Positions 1 through 7,178 of a stretch of 8,806 nucleotides of DNA are shown piece after piece (position 1 is the stretch's first letter; each line of letters begins with the position of its first letter). This DNA is from Alphaproteobacteria bacterium (GTDB lineage Bacteria > Pseudomonadota > Alphaproteobacteria > Micropepsales > Micropepsaceae). The stretch covers positions 1 through 8,806 of the forward strand of contig JAGWRJ010000921.1 in assembly GCA_028869725.1 (NCBI GenBank), written 5' to 3'. The notes below the pieces were generated by a model that worked only from the letters and a program-made list of their open reading frames with translations, ran no database searches and was not told the origin of the DNA. A program made the position numbers and the translations under genes.

Positions 1-107
1 ACAATGAGGATCGGCCGCATGGGGCAATCGGCAACGTGCCGCCTGTGGCCTTCATGACTGCTGGCAGCGCAACCAATCCGCTGCCGGAAGGAGCCCGAAA
101 ACTCTAA
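1..107 (+). CDS. IS3-family-type transposase (OrfB), C-terminal end only
   Basis: The plus-strand frame that enters at base 3 and stops at TAA 105-107 encodes 34 residues beginning NEDRPHGAIGNVPP. The motif N-x-x-RPHGAIG followed by P is typical of the very end of the rve/DDE integrase catalytic domain in IS3-family OrfB transposases (IS407-like groups often read YN-x-x-RPH-x-x-[LI]G-x-x-P). The catalytic Asp/Asp/Glu residues and the rest of the element would lie to the left, outside the window, so it is impossible to say whether the element is intact. It runs convergently toward dnaE, whose stop lies 137 bp away. Family assignment rests on this short motif alone; the IS3 group is an inference. 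Partial because of the window edge, not because of a visible mutation. Confidence 0.7.
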   Translation, partial: NEDRPHGAIGNVPPVAFMTAGSATNPLPEGARKL

Positions 108-189
108 CCTCGAGTGGTCCAACAACCGGTAGCGGCGCAATCCCGGATAGTCCCCTAGCCTCGAGCGGCTCAACAAACGGTAGCGGCGC
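104..189. repeat. Two 35-bp imperfect direct repeats, 51 bp apart, next to the IS transposase end
   Basis: Bases 104-138 and 155-189 match at 30 of 35 positions. Both share the cores CTCGAG and CAACAA and end in CGGTAGCGGCGC. The first copy starts within the last bases of the transposase gene, where the right end of an IS3-family element would lie. The CGAG-x-GG-x-x-CAACAA-x-CGG core resembles terminal inverted repeats of some IS3 elements, but this is a recollection of the pattern, not an alignment. The second copy could be a subterminal transposase site, a duplicated end or the remnant of a second insertion. The left IS end is outside the window, so inverted matching cannot be tested here. 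Confidence 0.6.
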
Positions 190-199
190 CCCCTCCCCT

Positions 200-228
200 A
201 AAATCCTATCACCAGCCCCGCCAATGAT
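200..228 (-). terminator. Weak terminator-like hairpin after dnaE
   Basis: Read on the minus strand, 208-228 forms a 9-bp stem (AUCAUUGGC against GCUGGUGAU, three pairs being G-U wobble) around a GGG loop, then AGGAUUUUA. It begins 16 nt after the dnaE stop. On the plus strand the wobble pairs become A-C mismatches, so the structure is stable only in the dnaE-sense RNA, as expected for a terminator of this operon. The U run is only four bases and not directly adjacent to the stem, so termination would be inefficient or Rho-assisted. Confidence 0.35.
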
Positions 229-243
229 GCATTTGTGACTTTG

Positions 244-3200
244 TTAGTCCAACTCCTCCACGCGTTCCACGCCGGGAATGAGCTTCATTGCCTGGGCAAG
301 TTGGGGCGAAAAGCTCCAACCGCCAGGCAGCGTGACTTCAACCTCCTGCCTCTCATCAAGTCGGGGCACCAAAACGATGCGACCGCGGCCCTTTCCCTCT
401 CGATCCAGTAACATCCGCACATGCTCGACCGCCTCTGTTCGCGCCAACCAGACCCGGAAACCGCCTCCGGTCAGCGCAGCAGCCGAATCCAGCAGGCTCA
501 CCTGATTCGCCGTTATGCGCAGCGCCTCCCCTTCTAGACGGACATCCGCCTCAACAAGGACCGCTCGCCCCGCCGCAAGCAGGTCCCGTGCGCGCGACAA
601 AAGCTCCGAGAAAACCGTGACTTCGTAACTACCGCCAGAGTCCGACATGCGCACCCAGGCCATGCGTGTTCCCGTTCGGGTGAACCGCTCCTTGCTGCCT
701 AGGACCAACCCGGCAAGTCGTACACGTGCCGCACCAGCCTGGGCTCGCTGAACGAGTTGATTGGAAGGCACCACCAGCAAGCGGCGCAGAACGGAAGCAT
801 AGGCGTCAAGCGGATGCGACGTGAGGTGAAAGCCTATGGCCTCCGCCTCCTGGGCCAGCCGATCCATCGGGGCCCAGTCCGGTACTGCCGGCAGGCGTAA
901 CCGCTCCGGCTCGCTCCCGACCGCGGCAAACAGCGCCACCTGTCCCGTCGCACGCTCCTCGTTACAGGCCTGCGCTCGGCGGATCAGCGTTTCAGCACCG
1001 GCGAATACTGCCGCGCGGTTCGCCTCCAAGGTATCGAACGCTCCCACACGGGCCAGGTTCTCGATTTGCATCTTGTTTAACGAATGCGGATCCAAGCGAG
1101 AGGCAAAATCGGCGAGGCTGCTGAACGGCCGGCTGCCGCGCGCTGTCATCATCGCCCGCATTGCCGCCATACCCACACGCTTTACCGCTGCTAATCCGTA
1201 ACGAATCGCAAAAGTTCCGTCTGGCTGACGCTCCAGCTTGAAATCGGCATCGCTAGCATTGATACACGGCGGAAGCACCTCAATCCCCATTCGTGATGCC
1301 TCCTGCCGGAGAGAAGCGAGCCGGTCTGTGTTATTTATCGCGAGAGACATGCAGGCTGCGATAAAGGCTTCCCTGTAGTTTGCCTTCATCCACGCTGTCT
1401 GCCATGAAACCACCGCATAAGCTGCAGCATGAGGCTTGTTGAAGCCATATTCGGCGAATTTCGCCATGAGATCGAAAACTTCACCAGCCGTTTCAGCAGG
1501 CACGCCACGCGCCACCGCACCATCTAGAAAAATCTGCCGCTGCGCCTCCATTTCACTTGCGATCTTTTTTCCCATCGCGCGGCGAAGGAGGTCCGCTCCA
1601 CCCAACGTGTAACCGGCCATTCGCTGGGCGATCGACATGACCTGCTCCTGGTAGACCATGATCCCATATGTCTCCCCGAGAATCTCCTTAAGCTCGGGGT
1701 GCGGGACATCCCACTTCTCGCCATGTTTGCGCGCGCAATAGGCTGGGATATTGGCCATCGGGCCCGGCCGATAAAGAGCGCCCGCAGCTATCAGGTCCTC
1801 AATGCGGTCAGGACGCATCTGCCGGAGCACGTCGCGCATGCCCTGCCCCTCAAACTGGAAGATGCCGCCAGCATCACCTTTCTGCAGCATCTGCCAGGTT
1901 TTTGAATCATCGAATGGCAAGCTGGCGACATCGACGTTAATGCCTTCACCAGAAAGGAAATCCTGCGCTCTCCGCAATATCGTCAATGTCGTAAGGCCAA
2001 GGAAATCAAATTTTACTAAACCCGCCTGCTCTACATACTTCATCGAATATTGAGTAACAAGCATATCAGAACGCGGATCACGATAGACAGGAACCAATTC
2101 CATCAGAGGACGATCGCCGATCACAACACCAGCAGCATGGGTACTCGCGTGTCGATAGAGCCCCTCCAGCTGCTGTGCGATCGTCAACAAACGTGCGACT
2201 GCCTCATCCTCATCTCGCATCTGCTGCAGCCGCTTCTCGCCTGCAATTGCATCCGCCAATGAAACTGGTTTTGCTGGGTTGTTGGGTATGAGCTCTGCAA
2301 CCTTATTCACCTGGCCAAACGTAAGACCAAGGACGCGACCGACATCACGTACTGCAGCGCGCGCCTGGAGTTTCCCAAAGGTGATGATCTGCGCGACGCG
2401 GTCTGCTCCATATCTTTCGCGCACATAGGCTATCACCTCATCGCGCCGTTCCTGGCAGAAGTCGATGTCAAAGTCTGGCATCGAAACCCGCTCCGGATTA
2501 AGGAAGCGTTCAAACAGAAGGTCATAGCGCAGTGGATCAAGGTCCGTGATCGTCAGGGCCCACGCGACGACGGAAGCGGCACCAGAGCCTCGCCCCGGCC
2601 CGACAGGGATTCCCTGTGACTTCGCCCATTGAATGAAGTCCGCCACGATCAGAAAATACCCCGGAAAGCCCATCTTTTCGATAACGCCCAATTCAAAGCT
2701 CAGGCGATCATCATATTTGTCTCGGTCCGTAATACCGCAATCGGACAGGCGTCTTTCGAGACCCTCAGCGGCCATTCTTCGTAAGGCTTCAGCCTCACTA
2801 AAGCCTGAATGAATTCCCGGATAGCTTGGGAGCATCGGGCGGCGCGTGTCGGCTTTCGCTGCACAGAGGCGGGCAATCGCAATCGTGTTGTCGCAGGCAT
2901 CAGGTAGATCGGCGAAGACTGCGCGCATAGCTGCTTTGGTCTTAAACCACGCTTCCGACGTTACCTTTCGCCGAGCGGGATCTGTAAGCTGCCTTCCCTC
3001 GGCAATGCAAAGCAGAGCCGCATGGGCTTCATGCATCGATGGATCGCTAAAGAAACATTCGTTTGTCGCAACAATCGGAAGGCTGGCATCCTCGGCGAGC
3101 ATGAGCAGACCAGGCTCGACAAGACGCTCCAGATCGCTTCCATGGCGTATGAGTTCAACAGCGACATGGGCACCAAACGCCTCTTTGAAGCTAGTCAAGA

Positions 3201-3648
3201 GTGAGGCCGCCTCCGGTGCCCGCCCATCTGCAAGCAGCCGACCTAAGGGCCCGTCGCTTCCACCCGTCAAGAGAAACAAACCGTCCGCGTGGCGTTGCAG
3301 ATGCTTGAGTTTAATGTGCGGGCGCTGACCGGACGATGTCTCGACGTAGCCCGCAGAAGATAGATATTGGAGAGACCGTATTCCAGCAGGCGTCCGCGCC
3401 AGAGTAACAACAGGTGCTTCAGTTCCATCAATGTCCAGAAGCAATTGGCAGCCGATAATTGGCTGGATTCCCTGTGAAACGCAGGCCTGAGAAAATTCGA
3501 TCGCCCCAAAGAGATTTCCTGTGTCTGCAATAGCAACGGCGGGCATGCCGGCCTTGCGCGCAAGCTCCGGAATTTTGGCACATTTAATCGCCCCCTCACT
3601 TAATGAGTAACTGCTATGAACGCGAAGATGGATGAACTCGTCGCTCAT
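244..3648 (-). CDS. dnaE: DNA polymerase III alpha subunit (replicative polymerase, DnaE1 type)
   Basis: Catalytic subunit of the chromosomal replicase, acting in the cytoplasm with the beta clamp, tau and a separate DnaQ exonuclease. The protein is 1134 residues, slightly shorter than the 1160 of E. coli. An N-terminal PHP domain (about 5-210) opens with HLRVHSSYSLSEGA. As in E. coli, Arg9 replaces the second His of an active PHP metal site, so PHP proofreading is unlikely. The C-family palm carries GPGRGSGAAS (350-359), MPDFDIDF with Asp394 and Asp396, and VKFDFLGL with Asp548, matching E. coli D401, D403 and D555. GIFQFEG lies at 595-601, and the helix-hairpin-helix region follows around 820-880. 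QVALF (903-907) fits the internal clamp-binding motif, and an OB fold spans about 976-1055. The start overlaps the lolD stop as ATGA, with GAGGA six bases upstream. Length argues against the DnaE2/ImuC mutagenesis paralogue, as does operon context. Confidence 0.97.
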   Translation of the reverse strand: MSDEFIHLRVHSSYSLSEGAIKCAKIPELARKAGMPAVAIADTGNLFGAIEFSQACVSQGIQPIIGCQLLLDIDGTEAPVVTLARTPAGIRSLQYLSSAGYVETSSGQRPHIKLKHLQRHADGLFLLTGGSDGPLGRLLADGRAPEAASLLTSFKEAFGAHVAVELIRHGSDLERLVEPGLLMLAEDASLPIVATNECFFSDPSMHEAHAALLCIAEGRQLTDPARRKVTSEAWFKTKAAMRAVFADLPDACDNTIAIARLCAAKADTRRPMLPSYPGIHSGFSEAEALRRMAAEGLERRLSDCGITDRDKYDDRLSFELGVIEKMGFPGYFLIVADFIQWAKSQGIPVGPGRGSGAASVVAWALTITDLDPLRYDLLFERFLNPERVSMPDFDIDFCQERRDEVIAYVRERYGADRVAQIITFGKLQARAAVRDVGRVLGLTFGQVNKVAELIPNNPAKPVSLADAIAGEKRLQQMRDEDEAVARLLTIAQQLEGLYRHASTHAAGVVIGDRPLMELVPVYRDPRSDMLVTQYSMKYVEQAGLVKFDFLGLTTLTILRRAQDFLSGEGINVDVASLPFDDSKTWQMLQKGDAGGIFQFEGQGMRDVLRQMRPDRIEDLIAAGALYRPGPMANIPAYCARKHGEKWDVPHPELKEILGETYGIMVYQEQVMSIAQRMAGYTLGGADLLRRAMGKKIASEMEAQRQIFLDGAVARGVPAETAGEVFDLMAKFAEYGFNKPHAAAYAVVSWQTAWMKANYREAFIAACMSLAINNTDRLASLRQEASRMGIEVLPPCINASDADFKLERQPDGTFAIRYGLAAVKRVGMAAMRAMMTARGSRPFSSLADFASRLDPHSLNKMQIENLARVGAFDTLEANRAAVFAGAETLIRRAQACNEERATGQVALFAAVGSEPERLRLPAVPDWAPMDRLAQEAEAIGFHLTSHPLDAYASVLRRLLVVPSNQLVQRAQAGAARVRLAGLVLGSKERFTRTGTRMAWVRMSDSGGSYEVTVFSELLSRARDLLAAGRAVLVEADVRLEGEALRITANQVSLLDSAAALTGGGFRVWLARTEAVEHVRMLLDREGKGRGRIVLVPRLDERQEVEVTLPGGWSFSPQLAQAMKLIPGVERVEELD

Positions 3649-4328
3649 GGCAGTTCCTCGACCCGACCGTTACGTAATGTAATCCGACGGCTCATCCGCG
3701 CAGCAAGGTCCGGATTATGAGTTGCAATCAACGCTGCGACATTATGATCACGCAGTGTTTTCATCATCTCTTGGAAGACTGCGTCTGCTGTATGGGTATC
3801 AAGATTTCCTGTCGGTTCGTCGGCCAGAAGCAGCGCGGGATTATTCGCAAGAGCCCGAGCGATAGCTACCCTCTGCTGCTCACCTCCCGAGAGCCTCGAC
3901 GGCGTATGATGAAGTCGGTGGCCAAGACCTAAGCCACTTAGCAGCACAGATGCCCGCTCCTGCGCTTCCCGGCTCGTTATACCCGCAATCATCTGCGGCA
4001 ATATCACGTTCTCCAGAGCAGAAAATTCTCTCAGCAGATGATGGAACTGATAGACAAAACCAATCGCTGCACGGCGCAGCGCTGTACGCTCGTTGTCGCG
4101 CATCCCCATCGTAGCGCGACCGAGTACATACACCTCGCCCGCATCCGGCCGCTCGAGCAATCCGGCGAGATGAAGTAAAGTCGATTTACCGGCCCCGGAT
4201 GGCGCCACAAGGGCCACCACCTCACCAGCCTGAAGCGAGAGATCCACGTCACGCAACACTTCTACTCGAGCGTCTCCGCTCCGATAGGCGTGCGCCAGAC
4301 GCGATAGCCGGAGCCGAACATCATCCAT
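3645..4328 (-). CDS. lolD: LolD, ATPase of the lipoprotein-releasing ABC transporter
   Basis: Cytoplasmic ATPase that powers extraction of outer-membrane lipoproteins from the inner membrane and their handover to the periplasmic chaperone LolA. At 227 residues it has the usual LolD length and is a single ABC domain without membrane segments. Visible motifs are Walker A APSGAGKST (42-50), Q-loop Gln94 in FVYQFHHLL, the signature LSGGEQQRVAIARAL (146-160), Walker B LLLADEP with catalytic Glu171, the D-loop GNLD and switch His204. FVYQFHHLLREFSALENV is a stretch typical of LolD rather than of MacB or FtsE. The start overlaps the end of lolC by eight bases, with GGAAG nine bases upstream of the ATG; the stop overlaps dnaE by four. 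The adjacent permease gene makes the assignment to the Lol system firm. Confidence 0.95.
   Translation of the reverse strand: MDDVRLRLSRLAHAYRSGDARVEVLRDVDLSLQAGEVVALVAPSGAGKSTLLHLAGLLERPDAGEVYVLGRATMGMRDNERTALRRAAIGFVYQFHHLLREFSALENVILPQMIAGITSREAQERASVLLSGLGLGHRLHHTPSRLSGGEQQRVAIARALANNPALLLADEPTGNLDTHTADAVFQEMMKTLRDHNVAALIATHNPDLAARMSRRITLRNGRVEELP
3655..3659 (-). promoter_or_regulatory. Ribosome binding site of dnaE
   Basis: GAGGA on the minus strand, six bases before the dnaE ATG and inside the last codons of lolD. It supports the ATG at 3646-3648 as the start and coupled translation with lolD. Confidence 0.6.
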
Positions 4329-5571
4329 GACGCAAAGCTTCCACCGGATCGGTCCGGGCGGCTCGCCACGACGGAAAGATCGTTGCTAGAAAAGAGAGAA
4401 ATAACGCCATCAGAGAAACCTGCAACACTTCTTGCCACCGCAGCTCCGCCGGCAACTGCGAAAGAAAATATACCTCCGGGTTGAACAAAGTCGTACCGGT
4501 TACGTGCTCAAGGAAATGCTGAAGAGTATCGATATTGAGGCAAAATACGACACCGAGGGCAACCCCCAGGGCGGTGCCGACAACACCGACCGACGATCCA
4601 ACAATTACGAAAATACGCAATACGGACCCCGACGATGCCCCCATAGTCCGTAAAATTGCAATGTCGACCGTCTTATCTTTTACCAACATAAACAGTGATG
4701 AAACTATATTAAATGCCGCAACTATTATGATGAGTGTTAAAATTAAAAACATTACATTTCTTTCGACCTCTACCGCATTGAAAAACGAGTTGTTGCTCTG
4801 AGTCCAATCGACCAGGTTGACATGGTCGCCGGCCAGCAGACGATGAAGCGCAGCTGTGGTTACTGCCACCGCATCCGCGTTATGGACGAAGACGTCGATC
4901 TGGGTCACGGCGTTTGGCGACTGAAAGAAGAGTTGCGCGGCAGAGAGAGGCAGATAGGCAAATGACGTGTCCGCCTCATTGAAGCCGACCCTGAAAATGG
5001 CAACGACTTTATATGACTTTATCCGCGGGACCGTACCAAACGCCGTTGCCATACCCTGCGGGGAAACAAGGGTGACCCGGCTACCCACGCTAAGACCAAA
5101 GCGCTGCGCCAGTCCTATCCCGATTGCAATCGCATCGGGCCCCTTGAGGTTCGCCAATGTCCCTTCGACGATGTGCCGCGAAACGACAGCAAGCTTGGCC
5201 ATATCTGATTGCGTCAGACCCCGGACCTCCGCGCCAACAGCCCCGCCTCGATCAGTCGTCAGGAGACACTGCCCATCAACCACTGACAAGGCGGCTGTTA
5301 CACCAGGCAACTTCTCGATCCGGGATGTGAGCTTCATGTAGTCCCGTATGGGCTCTCCAGCGGCATAGATCGCCACGTGGCCATTAAGCCCGAGAATTCG
5401 AGCAAGAAGCTCGGTCCGGAACCCATTCATTACCGACATCACGATAATCAGGGTCGCAACGCCGAGCGCGATACCGACCAACGAAATCGCTGCAATGATG
5501 GAGACGAAGCGCTCACCACGACGTGCCCGCAGATAGCGGGCCGCCATCATTCGCTCGAAGGCAAACGACAT
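4321..5571 (-). CDS. lolC: Lipoprotein-releasing ABC transporter permease, LolC/LolE type
   Basis: Inner-membrane permease that partners LolD to release acylated lipoproteins to LolA. At 416 residues it has the MacB/FtsX layout: a membrane helix at about 23-48, a large periplasmic domain (about 49-270) and three more helices near 272-295, 315-346 and 379-400. It ends in the FtsX-type tail FPSWRAARTDPVEALRHG. The N-terminal ARYLRARRGERFVSIIAAIS and NGFRTELLARILGLNGHV are characteristic of LolC/LolE. Only one permease gene is present. Many alphaproteobacteria use a single hybrid protein (called LolF in some systems) as a homodimer, so the name lolC is conventional. The loop around 170-190 aligns by position with the LolA-binding hook of E. 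coli LolC; this is inferred. The start overlaps the proS stop as TGATG with no clear Shine-Dalgarno, implying coupled translation. Codons for the second helix are unusually AT-rich. Confidence 0.94.
   Translation of the reverse strand: MSFAFERMMAARYLRARRGERFVSIIAAISLVGIALGVATLIIVMSVMNGFRTELLARILGLNGHVAIYAAGEPIRDYMKLTSRIEKLPGVTAALSVVDGQCLLTTDRGGAVGAEVRGLTQSDMAKLAVVSRHIVEGTLANLKGPDAIAIGIGLAQRFGLSVGSRVTLVSPQGMATAFGTVPRIKSYKVVAIFRVGFNEADTSFAYLPLSAAQLFFQSPNAVTQIDVFVHNADAVAVTTAALHRLLAGDHVNLVDWTQSNNSFFNAVEVERNVMFLILTLIIIVAAFNIVSSLFMLVKDKTVDIAILRTMGASSGSVLRIFVIVGSSVGVVGTALGVALGVVFCLNIDTLQHFLEHVTGTTLFNPEVYFLSQLPAELRWQEVLQVSLMALFLSFLATIFPSWRAARTDPVEALRHG
4338..4342 (-). promoter_or_regulatory. Ribosome binding site of lolD
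   Basis: GGAAG on the minus strand, nine bases before the lolD ATG (4326-4328) and embedded in the final codons of lolC. It supports the chosen start. Confidence 0.45.
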
Positions 5572-6884
5572 CAGCGAAGGATCTCGGCAAGGGCCGACTG
5601 GACAGAACGAATTGTCCTCTCGCCCGTCACTCGCCGTTTGATTTCTACTTCACCCGCTGCGGCCCCCCGCGGGCCGACGATAATCTGCCACGGATGGCCC
5701 ATCAGATCCGCATCCGCGAATTTGGCCCCCGGACGCTCATCACGATCATCCAGCAGGGCTTCTCCATCCATACGCCCATAGAGTTCCTCAGCGATTTTGT
5801 CGCAGGCCCGATCGCCAGGCTTCAGATTGATGATAGCGACTTTCCACGGTGCCACCGGGTCGGGCCAAACAATACCGGCGTCGTCATGGCTTGCCTCGAT
5901 GATGCCACCGACTAAGCGCGAAACCCCGATACCATATGAACCCATATGCGGGACTATCCGCTGGCCATCTGGTCCTGAGAGAGATAAATTCATCGGCCCA
6001 GAATATTTCTTTCCGAAGTAAAATATATGGCCAACCTCAATACCGCGGCCTGAACGACGCCTTTCCTCAGGCAGAGTCAGAAACGCTGACGTGTCATGCT
6101 TTTCGTCTGTAGCCGCATACAATGACGTCATCTGCTCGAAGAAGCGCTCGAGATCGGATGCGTTTCCATAACGATATTCAGCGCTTACCCAGTCGATCTC
6201 CTCGAACCGAGAGTCATAAAAAACCTCGCTCTCGCCGGTCGGGGCCAGAACGATAAACTCATGGCTAAGATCACCACCGATAGGCCCAGAATCCGCCTGC
6301 ATCGGAATTGCCCTCAAGCCCAGACGTTGGAACGTTCGCATATACGCGAGCATCATCGTCCGGTAAGATACAACTGCCCCTGCGTAGTCTACATCGAAAC
6401 TATATGCATCTTTCATGAGGAATTCCCGACCACGCATAACGCCAAATCGTGGCCGAATCTCATCGCGAAACTTCCATTGGATGTGATACAGATTTTGTGG
6501 AAGCTCGCGATATGATCGTACGCCCTGGCGGAACAGATCGGTGACCATTTCCTCATTCGTCGGCCCATAGAGAAGCTCGCGGTCATGCCTATCGCGTATT
6601 CTGAGCATCTCTGGCCCGTAAGCATCATAACGCCCTGATTGGCGCCACAGTTCAGCCGGTTGCACTGTCGGCATCAGGATTTCCTGAGCGCCAGCTGCAT
6701 TTTGTTCCTCCCTAACGATCTGAGCGATCTTCGAGAGGACCCGTACTCCAGCAGGAAGCCATGCATAGATTCCAGCCGCTGTTTGGCGTACCAGGCCAGC
6801 TCGTAACATCAGACGGTGCGAAGCGATCTGCGCTTCTGCCGGTGTTTCGCGAAGAGTAGGAACAAAGCTGTACGAAAGTCGCAT
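5571..6884 (-). CDS. proS: Proline-tRNA ligase, short form without the editing insertion
   Basis: Class II aminoacyl-tRNA synthetase that activates proline with ATP and charges tRNA-Pro in the cytosol. The 437-residue length fits the alphaproteobacterial form; E. coli ProRS is about 570 residues because it carries a roughly 180-residue INS editing domain. Motif 1 spans about 38-72, ending in Pro72. YGPTNEEMV (106-114) is followed by motif 2 with FRDEIRPRFGVMRGREF (139-155) and by motif 3 GSYGIGVSRLVGGIIE (315-330). The anticodon-binding domain occupies about 345-437. Between motifs 2 and 3 only about 70-90 residues stand where INS would be, so this enzyme should lack cis hydrolysis of mischarged Ala-tRNA-Pro. 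Organisms with this form usually rely on free-standing editing proteins. The ATG is preceded by GGGAAG five bases upstream. It opens the tight run into lolC, lolD and dnaE. Confidence 0.97.
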   Translation of the reverse strand: MRLSYSFVPTLRETPAEAQIASHRLMLRAGLVRQTAAGIYAWLPAGVRVLSKIAQIVREEQNAAGAQEILMPTVQPAELWRQSGRYDAYGPEMLRIRDRHDRELLYGPTNEEMVTDLFRQGVRSYRELPQNLYHIQWKFRDEIRPRFGVMRGREFLMKDAYSFDVDYAGAVVSYRTMMLAYMRTFQRLGLRAIPMQADSGPIGGDLSHEFIVLAPTGESEVFYDSRFEEIDWVSAEYRYGNASDLERFFEQMTSLYAATDEKHDTSAFLTLPEERRRSGRGIEVGHIFYFGKKYSGPMNLSLSGPDGQRIVPHMGSYGIGVSRLVGGIIEASHDDAGIVWPDPVAPWKVAIINLKPGDRACDKIAEELYGRMDGEALLDDRDERPGAKFADADLMGHPWQIIVGPRGAAAGEVEIKRRVTGERTIRSVQSALAEILR

Positions 6885-6889
6885 ATTGT

Positions 6890-6895
6890 CTTCCC
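6890..6895 (-). promoter_or_regulatory. Ribosome binding site of proS
   Basis: GGGAAG on the minus strand, five bases before the proS ATG at 6882-6884. It fixes the start of the first gene of the packed four-gene group. I could not identify convincing -35/-10 promoter elements upstream of it. Confidence 0.55.
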
Positions 6896-6958
6896 ATATC
6901 GACTTATTGACTGTGTTCTCAGTAGCCTCACTCGGAGGGCACGAAGTGGCGTGGAACT

Positions 6959-6998
6959 TGTGGCCATCTCACCATATACGTACCGTGAACTGGCCACA
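6959..6998. repeat. Long inverted repeat upstream of proS
   Basis: TGTGGCCA (6959-6966) is matched exactly by its complement TGGCCACA (6991-6998). Inside, TCAC (6969-6972) pairs with GTGA (6985-6988) across a symmetric 2x2 internal loop, giving a 40-nt stem of 8 plus 4 pairs. It lies about 75 bp before the proS ATG. No U run follows on either strand, so it is not a textbook terminator. It could be an RNA stem in the proS leader, a barrier to read-through from the glycosyltransferase gene, or a protein-binding dyad. Confidence 0.5.
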
Positions 6999-7037
6999 GG
7001 ATGCGCCGCCCTGGCTTTCGTAACACCTTACCTCAGC

Positions 7038-7055
7038 AAGGCGTATTACCGCCTT
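7038..7055. repeat. Small hairpin AAGGCG...CGCCTT
   Basis: A perfect 6-bp stem with a 6-nt loop, in the gap after the glycosyltransferase gene. No T run follows on either strand. It could act as a weak transcript end or RNA stabiliser, or be chance. Confidence 0.35.
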
Positions 7056-7178
7056 CGACACTCCGCGCGTGCGCAGAACGCTGAATATCTTGCATTCGAA
7101 GAGTTCGTAAGCATCCGCCACGCAGCCCTCGACTCCTAGCCGCCACCGATCAACAAATTCCAGGCTTATACGACGAAT

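Larger units (their letters stand above)
6885..7178. other. Gap between glycosyltransferase gene and proS: leader with two dyads, no firm gene
   Basis: These 294 bases contain the proS ribosome binding site and two inverted repeats (6959-6998 and 7038-7055), but no gene I recognise. Two frames are nevertheless open across much of it. One on the plus strand ends at TAG 7137-7139, with no start codon in a good context. One on the minus strand continues in frame for 69 codons after the glycosyltransferase stop, to TGA 6969-6971. Neither shows a known motif. The gap most likely carries the proS leader and possibly its promoter, or the decayed remains of something that arrived with the glycosyltransferase gene. 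Confidence 0.5.

Noticed and set aside
8..238. Plus-strand open frame whose repeats would encode Ser/Gly/Thr-rich units (TSSGPTTGSGA and ASSGSTNGSGA).
   Set aside because: The 51-bp period is 17 codons, so any frame repeats. The 5' part lies across the transposase gene in another frame, no start or ribosome site fits, and the repeat is better explained as IS-end DNA.
836..3328. Several plus-strand open frames of 60-160 codons antisense to dnaE.
   Set aside because: They mirror the codon structure of a clearly conserved polymerase gene, lack ribosome sites and show no protein motifs.
4967..5915. Plus-strand open frames of about 120-134 codons opposite lolC and proS.
   Set aside because: Low-complexity Pro/Arg/Thr-rich shadows of real coding sequence, without motifs or plausible starts.
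6816..7139. Plus-strand 107-codon frame running from inside proS (antisense) to the gap.
   Set aside because: Its ATG lies inside the conserved proS start region without a ribosome site. The part in the gap looks mildly coding-like but has no recognised motif, so I mention it only in the gap description.
6885..7178. A T-box or tRNA gene upstream of proS.
   Set aside because: No T-box GGTGG-ACCGCG-like core and no GGTTCGAATCC-like T-arm on either strand. T-boxes are also not expected before proS in alphaproteobacteria.
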